The notes beneath the pieces are model-generated. The model was not told the origin of the DNA and did not search any database. It saw nothing but the letters and a program-made list of their open reading frames with translations. Shown here piece after piece: positions 25,863 to 34,097 of a DNA stretch of 64,000 nucleotides (the first letter of the stretch is position 1; every line of letters begins with the position of its first letter). The translations under genes and the position numbers were made by a program. Origin of the DNA: Gillisella vitis (GTDB lineage Bacteria > Pseudomonadota > Alphaproteobacteria > Rhizobiales > Rhizobiaceae); the NCBI RefSeq assembly GCF_001541345.2, contig NZ_LMVL02000003.1:682001-746000 (forward strand), in the 5' to 3' direction.

Positions 25863-26951
25863 ATGATGATCCGGGTTGAAATGACATTGCGCCTTTTTCC
25901 ACTGCTTTTCGCCCTGGGCTATGCGCTCACAGCGCCGGGTGCGTTTGCCCTTACCATCGGCCTGGTTGCGCCGCAGGGTGGGCCTTATGCTGTTCTTGGT
26001 CAGCAGATACGGGCTGGGGCGGAAGCTGCGGCAAAGCAAAGCGGCGATACGCTGGCGGTAATCGACGAGCCATGCGCCACGGGCACCGGCCCGGCGATTG
26101 CTGACAAGCTTGTAGCGGCAAAGGCCGATGCGGCGATCGGCTTTTTGTGCAGCGAAAGCCTGGATGGTTTGCTGGCCAAGCTTGGCCCGGCCGGTATTCC
26201 GTCCGTGACGCTTTCGGTGCGCTGGCCCACTGTTATGGAAGATGCCTTGAAGAACCAATGGCCACTCTTCCGGCTGGCACCCAGCACCAAAGCGGAAAGC
26301 GAAAAGCTGGTGGATGTGATCGTCAGCCAATGGGCAGGAACGGCCTTTGCGCTTCTCGATGACGGCACAATCCGCAGCCGTGAACTGGTGGAAGCCATCC
26401 GCGTGTCGCTGGAACAGCGCGGCATGAAGCCGGTTTTCACCGATACTTACCGCCCGGCTCAGGAGCAACAGATTGCCCTGGTGCGGCGCTTGAAGAAGAC
26501 GGGCGCGACCAATGTCTTCATCGGCGGTGACCGTAGCGACGTCTCGATCATCGCCCGCGATGCCAAAGCCGAGAATATCCCCCTGACGCTTATGGGCGGT
26601 GAGGCAATGAGGGCGGTAGATCGGCCCGTTCCATTGCAAGACGGGGTATTGGCCGTGATAACGCCGGATTATGCCAGAATGCCGAGCGCACAGAAGGCGG
26701 TTGATGCGCTACGAACACAGGGCAGCGCAGCGGATGGTTATGCCCTGCCCGCTTTTGCCAGCGTCCAGTTTTTGCATGCGGCGGCGGCATTAAACGAACC
26801 GTCGTTGGCTGAGGCCATCAGCAAGACCAAGGCTGAGACCGTCATCGGCTCGCTGTCCTTTACCGACGGCCACGAACTCAGCGACAATCCGTTTCAATTG
26901 CAGGAATGGCGTGACGGTAGTTTCCAGCCGCCCCGTCCGCTTAGCGAATAA
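25863..26951 (+). CDS. ABC transporter substrate-binding protein, branched-chain amino acid (LivJ-like) type
   Basis: A 362-aa exported protein with a signal peptide ending near residue 30 (FALGYALTAPGAFA-LTIG). The mature part is a type I periplasmic binding fold of the Leu/Ile/Val class (LTIGLVAPQGGPYAVLGQQI). No permease or ATPase gene is next to it, so it is an orphan component or feeds a remote transporter. ATG choices at 25863 or 25866 differ by one codon. Confidence 0.87.
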   Translation: MMIRVEMTLRLFPLLFALGYALTAPGAFALTIGLVAPQGGPYAVLGQQIRAGAEAAAKQSGDTLAVIDEPCATGTGPAIADKLVAAKADAAIGFLCSESLDGLLAKLGPAGIPSVTLSVRWPTVMEDALKNQWPLFRLAPSTKAESEKLVDVIVSQWAGTAFALLDDGTIRSRELVEAIRVSLEQRGMKPVFTDTYRPAQEQQIALVRRLKKTGATNVFIGGDRSDVSIIARDAKAENIPLTLMGGEAMRAVDRPVPLQDGVLAVITPDYARMPSAQKAVDALRTQGSAADGYALPAFASVQFLHAAAALNEPSLAEAISKTKAETVIGSLSFTDGHELSDNPFQLQEWRDGSFQPPRPLSE

Positions 26952-26961
26952 CGGCCAGCGG

Positions 26962-27723
26962 CTATTCGTAAGGCCAGACTGGCCGTGTAAACAACCCGCC
27001 ATCGACCCAGAGCGTCTGACCGGTCACAAAGGCCGCCGCGTCACTGGCGAGATAGAGCACGGGGCCGGCGATATCCTGCGGTGTCCCCACACGGCGCAAC
27101 GGCGTGACCTTGCCCCAGACTTCGCCATAGTCAGGTGCTTCCTCATAGGTTCGTTCCGTGGCAATGGCACCGGGCGCGATACAATTGACCCGGATGCCAT
27201 GCGGCCCCAATTCCACCGCGGCTACCTTGGTGAATTGCTCCACCCCGCCCTTGGAGGCGGTATAATCAACCAGGTTTGGGAAGGCGAGCTTATTGCAGCC
27301 CGAGCCAATATTGACGATGGCGCCACCGTTACCAGTTGCAACCATCCGGCTTGCAGCCGCTTTGGTGTTGAGAAACGTGCCGGTTAGGTTGGTGCGGATC
27401 ACCCGGTTCCAGTCTTTTTCAGAGAGATCCAGCAGGCTGGACCAGGTCTGCACACCGGCATTGTTGATGAGAACAGCCGGGCTTGCCTTGGCCCAGGCGC
27501 AGGCCTGATTGAAGAACTGATCGACGGCGTCTCCGTCGCCGACATCGGCGGAAAGGGCCAGCACGTTGCGGCCCTGTTGCTCCATCAGGAACACCAGGCT
27601 TTTGGCCGGTGTATCGTCGCCAAGATAGCTGAAGGCCACCGTGTCGCCCAGACCGGCAAAAGCCTGGACCAGCTGGCGCCCTATGCCCGTGCTGCCGCCG
27701 GTGATGATCACAAACCTGCCCAT
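26962..27723 (-). CDS. SDR-family NAD(P)-dependent oxidoreductase
   Basis: A 253-aa classical short-chain dehydrogenase/reductase (FabG-like). The cofactor loop TGGSTGIG is at residues 8-15, NNAG near 87, catalytic Ser in NIGSGCNKL, and the Y-x3-K pair in DYTASKGG near 153. The C-terminal region YLASDAAAFVTGQTLWVDGG is typical. The ATG at 27723 is preceded by GGAGGAAAT; a possible ATG four codons upstream lacks such a site. The substrate is unknown. It is convergent with the binding-protein gene. Confidence 0.9.
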   Translation of the reverse strand: MGRFVIITGGSTGIGRQLVQAFAGLGDTVAFSYLGDDTPAKSLVFLMEQQGRNVLALSADVGDGDAVDQFFNQACAWAKASPAVLINNAGVQTWSSLLDLSEKDWNRVIRTNLTGTFLNTKAAASRMVATGNGGAIVNIGSGCNKLAFPNLVDYTASKGGVEQFTKVAAVELGPHGIRVNCIAPGAIATERTYEEAPDYGEVWGKVTPLRRVGTPQDIAGPVLYLASDAAAFVTGQTLWVDGGLFTRPVWPYE

Positions 27724-27916
27724 ATTTCCTCCCATAGGTCATCTCCAAGCATTCATAACCCGGCTATCGCACCTGTCCAAGGCCGGATCATGATCGCCCG
27801 CAAAGCGGCTGTAAAATCAACCGACTTTCGCAATCTGGGCCACAGGAAAGGTTGTCGCGCTAATGCGGGAATGCTATGAGCGGCACGACACCCGCTATAT
27901 CGAAAGAACGAAATAA

Positions 27917-28594
27917 ATGACACCTCCGCTGCTGATCGCCCCTTCGATCCTCGCCGCCAATTTTTCCCGGCTGGGGGCTGAAGTTGCCGATGTTGTGGAG
28001 GCGGGCGCCGACTGGATTCATCTCGATGTGATGGATGGCCATTTCGTGCCGAATATCTCTTTCGGCCCGGCTGTTATCAAGGCGTTACGGCCCCATACCA
28101 AAGCGGTATTCGATTGCCACCTGATGATTGCCCCTGCCGATCCGTTTCTGGCCGCCTTTGCCGATGCCGGATGTGATTACATCACCGTCCATGCCGAAGC
28201 CGGGCCGCATCTGCATCGCTCCTTGCAAACCATTCGCGCCCTGGGCAAGAAAGCTGGTGTATCGATCAATCCGGCCACGCCGGTCTCCATGCTGGAAAAC
28301 GTCATCGATGATGTGGATCTGATCCTGATCATGAGTGTCAATCCCGGTTTTGGCGGGCAGAGCTTCATTCCTTCTGCGGCGGACAAGATCGCCCAGGCGC
28401 GGGCGCTGATTGGCGAGAGGCCGATTGCGCTGGAAGTCGATGGCGGCATCACCGTGGAAACGGCGCCAATTGCCACAAAGGCCGGTGCCAATGTGCTGGT
28501 GGCAGGATCTGCGATCTACAAGGGCCAGGGTGTCGATGCCTACCGCGAAACGGTGACGGCATTGCGCCATGCCGCTGAAGGAGGCAGGTCTTGA
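27917..28594 (+). CDS. rpe: Ribulose-phosphate 3-epimerase
   Basis: A 225-aa TIM-barrel epimerase that interconverts ribulose 5-phosphate and xylulose 5-phosphate. Motifs: IAPSILAANFSRLG at residues 6-19, DWIHLDVMDGHFVPNISFG near 33-51 (catalytic Asp), HLMI near 73, SVNPGFGGQSF near 140 and EVDGGI near 174. Complete. Its stop overlaps the TTG start of the DUF2259 gene (TTGA), so the two are coupled. Confidence 0.96.
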   Translation: MTPPLLIAPSILAANFSRLGAEVADVVEAGADWIHLDVMDGHFVPNISFGPAVIKALRPHTKAVFDCHLMIAPADPFLAAFADAGCDYITVHAEAGPHLHRSLQTIRALGKKAGVSINPATPVSMLENVIDDVDLILIMSVNPGFGGQSFIPSAADKIAQARALIGERPIALEVDGGITVETAPIATKAGANVLVAGSAIYKGQGVDAYRETVTALRHAAEGGRS

Positions 28595-29322
28595 AACTAA
28601 ACTGGCTTTCCGCAGCCATGGTTGCCGTGGGCAGCCTTGCCGCCCTGCCCGCTGCGGCAGGCGATATCGCCGCCGTTCGCCCCATCGGTTTTTCTGCTGA
28701 CGGTTCCGTCTTCGCCTTTGAGGAATATGGCGTGCAGAGCGGCGTCAACACGCCTTATTCGAATATTTTTGCCATAGATCTCAACAATAATACTTTCCTG
28801 CCGGATACGCCGGTGCGCCTGCGCGGCGATGACGACAAGGCCAGCATGGCCGCGATCCGCAAGCAGAGCATGGATCAGGTGGCAAAAACTGTTCAGGACC
28901 GAGGCCTGCTGGATCATCCCGGTGAAGTGGTTGCCTTCAATCCCCTAAGCGAGATCGGCATTGATCCGCATGTGCTCAGCTACCGCGTTCACGCCTCACA
29001 GCCGACGGTGGGCGAGCCAAATACACTGACGCTGGAAGAGCTGGACGAAGGCGCGCCTGCCGCCTGCAAGGACCAGGTACAGACCATCAAGGGCTTTCGC
29101 CTGAAGATGACGCAAATCAACGGCGCCAAGCAGGACAAGGTCGTCTATGAAGACGGCCACGTACCCGCCAGCCGCCGTTGTCCGACCGGCTACCGGCTGG
29201 GTGGCGTCGTCACCTATCAGGTTCCCGGTGGCAATGTGGTGCAGATCGCCCTGGTCCTGGTGATGAACCCCTCCTCCGAAGGCTCTGACGGACGCTGGCT
29301 GGCGGTACCGATCAAGCCCTGA
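28591..29322 (+). CDS. DUF2259 exported protein
   Basis: A 243-aa protein with a signal peptide (first ~24 residues, LAALPAAAG-DIAAV) and the DUF2259 pattern IGFSADGSVFAFEEYGVQSG near residue 32. It is likely periplasmic with a beta-rich fold; two cysteines (ACKDQV and RRCPTG) may form a disulfide. Function is unknown. The start is a TTG that overlaps the rpe stop, with GAAGGAGG just upstream. Confidence 0.87.
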   Translation: MKLNWLSAAMVAVGSLAALPAAAGDIAAVRPIGFSADGSVFAFEEYGVQSGVNTPYSNIFAIDLNNNTFLPDTPVRLRGDDDKASMAAIRKQSMDQVAKTVQDRGLLDHPGEVVAFNPLSEIGIDPHVLSYRVHASQPTVGEPNTLTLEELDEGAPAACKDQVQTIKGFRLKMTQINGAKQDKVVYEDGHVPASRRCPTGYRLGGVVTYQVPGGNVVQIALVLVMNPSSEGSDGRWLAVPIKP

Positions 29323-29411
29323 CACCATCCTTTCGCGCCGTTGCCGTTGAGATCGGCTGCCATGTTTGCTATGGGGCGGCATAGGTTATTCATGCAAGAA
29401 AGATCAAGCCG

Positions 29412-30713
29412 ATGATCCCGCGTTATTCCCGGCCAGAAATGGTCGCCATCTGGTCGCCCGAAACCAAATTCCGCATCTGGTTCGAGATCGAGGCCCATGC
29501 CTGCGACGCGCTGGCCGAGCTGGGTGTGATCCCTAAGGACGCCGCCAAAACCATCTGGGAAAAGGGCGGCGCTGCCGAATTCAACGTAGCCCGCATCGAC
29601 GAGATCGAAGCCGTCACCAAGCATGATGTCATCGCTTTCCTCACTCATCTGGCAGAGTTTATCGGCCCCGACAGCCGGTTCGTGCATCAGGGCATGACCT
29701 CGTCCGACGTGCTGGATACCACCTTCAACATTCAGCTGGTCCGCGCTGCCGATCTGTTGCTTGCTGATATGGACCGCGTGCTGGCCGCGCTGAAAACCCG
29801 CGCCTTTGAGCACAAGGATTCGGTGCGCATTGGCCGCAGCCACGGCATCCACGCCGAACCCACCACCATGGGCCTGACCTTTGCCCGGTTCTACGCCGAA
29901 ATGGAGCGCAACCGCGCCCGTCTCGTCAATGCCCGCGCTGAAATTGCCACGGGCGCCATCTCCGGTGCTGTTGGCACCTTTGCCAACATCGACCCCAGCG
30001 TGGAAGAGCACGTCTGCGAAAAGCTCGGACTCGTACCGGAGCCGGTTTCCACGCAGGTCATCCCGCGCGACCGCCACGCCATGTTCTTCGCCACATTGGG
30101 CGTGATTGCCTCGTCAATTGAAAACGTCGCGATTGAGATCCGCCACATGCAGCGCACCGAGGTGCTGGAAGCCGAAGAGTTCTTCTCTCCGGGCCAGAAG
30201 GGCTCGTCTGCCATGCCGCACAAGCGCAATCCGGTACTGACAGAAAACCTCACCGGCCTCGCCCGCCTCGTGCGCATGTCGGTTGTGCCTGCCATGGAAA
30301 ACGTCGCCCTTTGGCACGAGCGCGACATCAGCCACTCCAGCGTGGAACGGACAATCGGCCCCGACACCACCATCACGCTCGATTTCGCCCTGAACCGTTT
30401 GGCTGGCGTTGTTGAAAAGCTGGTGATCTACCCGGAAAACATGTTGAAGAACATGAACAAATTCCGCGGCCTCGTGATGAGCCAGCGCGTGCTGCTGGCG
30501 CTCACCCAAGCTGGTGTTTCCCGCGAAGACAGCTACCGCCTCGTGCAGCGCAATGCCATGAAGGTCTGGGAACAGGGCAAGGACTTCCTGGAGGAATTGC
30601 TTGGAGATGCCGAGGTTCGTGCCGCGTTGAGCGAAGAGCAGATCCGTGAGAAGTTTGACCTCGGCTATCACACCAAGCATGTCGACACGATTTTCAAGCG
30701 GGTTTTTGGGTGA
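29412..30713 (+). CDS. purB: Adenylosuccinate lyase
   Basis: A 433-aa PurB, which splits adenylosuccinate and SAICAR in purine synthesis. Family signature GSSAMPHKRNPVLTENL near residue 262; other conserved regions are HQGMTSSDVLDT near 94 and RSHGIHAEPTTMG near 140. The length matches the short, bacterial (B. subtilis-like) type. A palindrome lies 46 bases after the stop, now split by an IS element. Confidence 0.96.
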   Translation: MIPRYSRPEMVAIWSPETKFRIWFEIEAHACDALAELGVIPKDAAKTIWEKGGAAEFNVARIDEIEAVTKHDVIAFLTHLAEFIGPDSRFVHQGMTSSDVLDTTFNIQLVRAADLLLADMDRVLAALKTRAFEHKDSVRIGRSHGIHAEPTTMGLTFARFYAEMERNRARLVNARAEIATGAISGAVGTFANIDPSVEEHVCEKLGLVPEPVSTQVIPRDRHAMFFATLGVIASSIENVAIEIRHMQRTEVLEAEEFFSPGQKGSSAMPHKRNPVLTENLTGLARLVRMSVVPAMENVALWHERDISHSSVERTIGPDTTITLDFALNRLAGVVEKLVIYPENMLKNMNKFRGLVMSQRVLLALTQAGVSREDSYRLVQRNAMKVWEQGKDFLEELLGDAEVRAALSEEQIREKFDLGYHTKHVDTIFKRVFG

Positions 30714-30779
30714 AAGACATCTGAACAGCGCTGAATTTTAATGGGATTATTTTGGATCATGTCACCCTCAGGCTTATCT

Positions 30780-32051
30780 CACTACTGTCCGGTTTAAATT
30801 TTGTGGACATGGCGCACGGTGTTGATTCTACTCGTATTCGAGCGTTTGGCGACGATCTCGGACACGAAAGAGGAGCAGCACCGTGCGGCACGAGAATAGC
30901 GTTTTCCATGATCTTTTGAAGCGTATTCCCTGGGCGTCGTTCGAGCGGCTTGTGGATGAACATGGTGCTGACAAGCATATCCGCCGGCTATCGACCAAAA
31001 GCCAGTTCGTCGCCCTGCTCTATGGGCAACTGGCGGGAGCGGTGAGCCTGCGTGAGATCGTCGGTGGCCTGGAAAGCCATTCGGCGCGGCTCTATCATGT
31101 CGGTGCCAAGCCCGTGTCACGCTCGACGCTCGCCGATGCCAATCGTTTGCGTGCGAGTGCTGTCTTTGCCGGACTGTTTGCGCAGATGGCGGCCATGGCG
31201 GGGCGCGGCTTGCGTCGGGCAGTTGGCGAGGCGACTTATCTGATTGATGCAACAGGGGTCAGGCTCAGCGGTGCTGGATCGCAGTGGGCGCGGTTCTCCG
31301 ACCATGCCTGTGGAGCCAAGGTTCACATTGTCTATGATGCGGACGCCGAGCAGCCCATCTATGCGGCCGTCACACCTGCCAATATCAATGACATCACCGC
31401 CGCCAAGGCCATGCCGATCGAGCCGGGTGCAACTTATGTCTTCGATCTCGGCTACTATGATTTCGGCTGGTGGGCCAAGATGGACAAGGCCGGATGCCGG
31501 ATTGTGACCCGGTTCAAATCCCATACGCCGCTTTCCGTGACGCGCGAGCAGACGGTTGCAGAAGACGGCCCTGTTCTGTCCGACCGCATCGGCCTTCTGC
31601 CTGCACGCCAGGCCGCCAACCGCAAGAACCCGTTCAGCGATCCGATTCGCGAGATTACCGTCAGGACCGAGACAGGAAAGGTGCTGCGCATCCTGTCCAA
31701 TGATCTCGACGCACCGGCGCAGGAGATCGCCGACCTCTACAAGCGCCGCTGGGCGATCGAACTGTTCTTTCGCTGGGTCAAGCAGACGCTGAAGATCCGC
31801 CATTTCCTTGGCACGTCAGAGAACGCCGTTCGCATCCAGATCGCGGTTGCCCTCATCGCCTACCTGCTCCTGCGATTGGCGCAGGCCGATCAGAAGACCG
31901 TGCCAAGCCCGCTCGCCTTCGCACGACTGTTCCGCGTCAACCTCATGCATCGCAGACGCACAGACCGCCTTCTGACCAAGCCGCCCAACAAACCCAAAAG
32001 CCCAAACCAGTTGGCGTTCCAGTGGGCGTGAATTTAAACCGGACAGCAGTG
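30780..32051 (+). mobile_element. IS4-family insertion sequence, complete (1272 bp)
   Basis: The ends are 21-bp inverted repeats (30780-30800 and 32031-32051) with one mismatch, starting CACTACTGTCCGG on the left and CACTGCTGTCCGG on the right read inward. One intact transposase gene fills the element. A 9-bp direct repeat flanks it. It lies between purB and a LysE gene and interrupts neither. Ends, duplication and open frame are all intact, so it is probably active or recently was. Confidence 0.92.
30883..32031 (+). CDS. IS4-family transposase
   Basis: A 382-aa DDE transposase. The N-terminal DUF4372-type region is FHDLLKRIPWASFERLV with STKSQFVALLYGQL. Catalytic Asp candidates are in YLIDATGVRLSG near residue 120 and YVFDLGYYDFGWW near 188. 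The IS4 Y-(2)-R-(3)-E-(6)-K signature is YKRRWAIELFFRWVKQ near 287. The start is GTG with GAGGAG upstream. The frame is unbroken and ends inside the right inverted repeat region. Confidence 0.93.
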   Translation: MRHENSVFHDLLKRIPWASFERLVDEHGADKHIRRLSTKSQFVALLYGQLAGAVSLREIVGGLESHSARLYHVGAKPVSRSTLADANRLRASAVFAGLFAQMAAMAGRGLRRAVGEATYLIDATGVRLSGAGSQWARFSDHACGAKVHIVYDADAEQPIYAAVTPANINDITAAKAMPIEPGATYVFDLGYYDFGWWAKMDKAGCRIVTRFKSHTPLSVTREQTVAEDGPVLSDRIGLLPARQAANRKNPFSDPIREITVRTETGKVLRILSNDLDAPAQEIADLYKRRWAIELFFRWVKQTLKIRHFLGTSENAVRIQIAVALIAYLLLRLAQADQKTVPSPLAFARLFRVNLMHRRRTDRLLTKPPNKPKSPNQLAFQWA

Positions 32052-32221
32052 GGCTTATCTTGAGGGTGACACCTTCGATAGCATTTCGACGTTATCAGCG
32101 GCTCGGCGCACGGCGGAGCATGACCTGTAAGGTGATTGAGGCCTTAACCTCGAAAACGGATTGCATTCAACGTCGTGGATGATAATCAAGAATTCCGGCT
32201 CCACTATATCGAGGGAATATT

Positions 32222-32854
32222 ATGCCGGATTTTTCTACATTCATGCTTTTTGCCGCGGCCTCATTGGTTCTCACAGCAACTCCCGGCCCGGATATGTTGC
32301 TCATTGCCTCGCGCAGTGTTAGCCAAGGCCGGTCGGCTGGATTTCTAACATATGCGGGCATTGCTTTTGGCTGCTATTGTCACGCAACGGCTGCTGCCCT
32401 TGGACTATCGCAACTTTTCCTCACTGTTCCCGTTGCCTATGAGATCGTGCGTTGGGCAGGCTGCATCTATTTGCTTTACCTTGCCTATAAGACGATACGG
32501 TCACAAGGAGCAGCCTTCTCTCCTCAATCGTCACTCAAGCGCCTCTCTGGCAAACGCATTTTTACAGAAGGTCTTGCGACTAATCTTCTCAATCCCAAAA
32601 TGGCGCTTTTCGTTCTTGCCCTGTTTCCGCAATTCGTAAATCCGGAACGAGGCTCCCTGCTCATGCAAATGCTGTTGCTTGCCACAGTCTTGAATGTCAT
32701 CGGAATGTTCGTGAATGGCGTGGTCATCCTCCTCGGCAGCCGGATACGCAGCCATCTTTCATCAGTGCGTCGCTTTCCAAAACTGCCTCAATATCTTCTT
32801 GCGACGGTCTTTACTGGTTTGGCCTGCCGCTTGGCTCTGGGCACGAGAAACTGA
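32222..32854 (+). CDS. LysE/RhtB-family exporter
   Basis: A 210-aa membrane protein with about six hydrophobic segments; N-terminal LTATPGPDMLLIASRSVSQG and NLLNPKMALFVLALFPQFV mark the LysE family. It is probably an amino acid or homoserine-type exporter. It is a second, diverged member in this window. It lies 171 bases after the IS element's right end; its own promoter should be in the 150 bases before it, which the IS left intact. Confidence 0.88.
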   Translation: MPDFSTFMLFAAASLVLTATPGPDMLLIASRSVSQGRSAGFLTYAGIAFGCYCHATAAALGLSQLFLTVPVAYEIVRWAGCIYLLYLAYKTIRSQGAAFSPQSSLKRLSGKRIFTEGLATNLLNPKMALFVLALFPQFVNPERGSLLMQMLLLATVLNVIGMFVNGVVILLGSRIRSHLSSVRRFPKLPQYLLATVFTGLACRLALGTRN

Positions 32855-32997
32855 AATTGGCAAGGTCCGTTGATGCATTCTGAACCAAACGGACTCTAGA
32901 AACACCGTTCCTTTACGACTTGCATCCCGCCCATTCATCCTCCCGCTGATCATTGTTAAACCGTACTTACTCGCTATATTCTTGACCATTATCAGTC

Positions 32998-34029
32998 ATG
33001 TACGCGGATAAGCGCCGTGGAAAAATGGAATGCGGCATGAAACTTCTTCTTCGTTTTATCAGTGTGATCCTGCTTTCTCTTCTGGTTCTGGCAGCACTCG
33101 TTGCCACAGGCTGGATTGCTCTGGCGCTCTGGTATCGTATTCCCGGACCGGAATATGTTCGTGGAGCGGCTGTTGGGCTTTGGCTGATTTTTATCCTCGC
33201 CATCATCTCAATTGGTCGAAAGTCACTGCTCGCATCGGTCTGCCTTTTTGTGCTGAGCCTGGTCGTCGTCGGTATCTGGTGGCACTCGATCAAACCGAGT
33301 CTTGATCGCGATTGGGCGACGGATGTGTCGAGAACTGTCACCGGGAGCGTTGAGAACAACATTGTGACGCTCCAGAATGTGCGAAACTTTAACTGGACAA
33401 GCGACACGGTTGCCGATGCCAAATGGGAGACGCGGCAATATGATCTCAACAAGCTGAATGAGGCCGATATGGTCCTGTCCTATTGGGGCATGGATGCCAT
33501 TGCCCATACGCTGATCAGTTTCGGGTTTGAGGATGGTCAGCGCGTGGTATTTTCGGTGGAAACGCGCCGAGAGAAGACCGAATCCTATTCATCGATTGCA
33601 GGCTTTTTCAAAACCTATGAACTGGCTTTTCTCGCCGCCGATGAGCGTGACATTCTCTATCTTCGCACCAATATGCGCAAGGAAGACACCTATCTTTACC
33701 CGCTGGATATTCCCAAACAGGCGATGAGAGCCTTGTTTTTAAATTACGTGAACTCGGCAGATCAGCTTGCCAAACAGCCCAAATTCTACGACACAATCAC
33801 CACCAATTGCACGACAGTGGTGTTTGATCTTGCTCGCCAGATTGAGCCCGGCATTCCAACGGATTACCGCGTTTTGCTGTCGGGCTACCTGCCCGGCTAT
33901 CTTGCAGAGCATGGAGCCTCGCTCTGGAAACTGCCGGAACCGGAATTGCGCGCCCGCGCCGCCATCAGTGCCAAAGCGCAGGCTGCGGGGAATTCACCGA
34001 CTGATTATTCCGGTGTGATCAGGCAGTAG
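32998..34029 (+). CDS. DUF4105-family membrane protein
   Basis: A 343-aa protein with two or three N-terminal membrane segments (about residues 15-45 and 55-95) and a C-terminal DUF4105 domain outside the membrane, as in the Lnb N-terminal periplasmic domain. Typical regions are VYAL-like TLISFGFEDGQRVVFSVETR near 180 and TTNCTTVVFDLARQI near 260, where Cys and the later His may be catalytic. Starts at 33025 or 33037 are also possible. Function is unknown. Confidence 0.82.
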   Translation: MYADKRRGKMECGMKLLLRFISVILLSLLVLAALVATGWIALALWYRIPGPEYVRGAAVGLWLIFILAIISIGRKSLLASVCLFVLSLVVVGIWWHSIKPSLDRDWATDVSRTVTGSVENNIVTLQNVRNFNWTSDTVADAKWETRQYDLNKLNEADMVLSYWGMDAIAHTLISFGFEDGQRVVFSVETRREKTESYSSIAGFFKTYELAFLAADERDILYLRTNMRKEDTYLYPLDIPKQAMRALFLNYVNSADQLAKQPKFYDTITTNCTTVVFDLARQIEPGIPTDYRVLLSGYLPGYLAEHGASLWKLPEPELRARAAISAKAQAAGNSPTDYSGVIRQ

Positions 34030-34041
34030 GCCACTTCCAAT

Positions 34042-34076
34042 AAAAAAGCCTCTTTCCGAATAACGGAAAGAGGCTT
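34042..34076 (-). terminator. Rho-independent terminator of ilvD
   Basis: AAGCCTCTTTCCG at 34046-34058 and CGGAAAGAGGCTT at 34064-34076 form a perfect 13-bp stem with an AATAA loop. On the minus strand a T-run follows (the A-run at 34042-34047), so it ends ilvD. It lies in the space between the convergent DUF4105 and ilvD genes and may serve both. Confidence 0.88.
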
Positions 34077-34097
34077 GATGACAAATCACTTCAGTCT

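Larger units (their letters stand above)
30771..32060. repeat. 9-bp target-site duplication of the IS element
   Basis: GGCTTATCT occurs at 30771-30779 and 32052-32060, directly outside the terminal inverted repeats. The match is perfect, which points to a fairly recent insertion. Confidence 0.88.
30760..32071. repeat. Palindrome split by the IS element (original hairpin target)
   Basis: TGTCACCCTCA at 30760-30770 and TGAGGGTGACA at 32061-32071 are perfect 11-bp inverted arms. Between them lie the 9-bp target duplication and the IS. Without the IS and one copy of the duplication, the site would be an 11-bp stem with a 9-nt loop, 46 bases after purB. No T-run follows, so it is not a classic terminator. 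Confidence 0.8.

Noticed and set aside
30760-30770. Terminator of purB
   Set aside because: The palindrome arms exist, but no T-run follows even in the reconstructed empty site; it is listed as a palindrome only.
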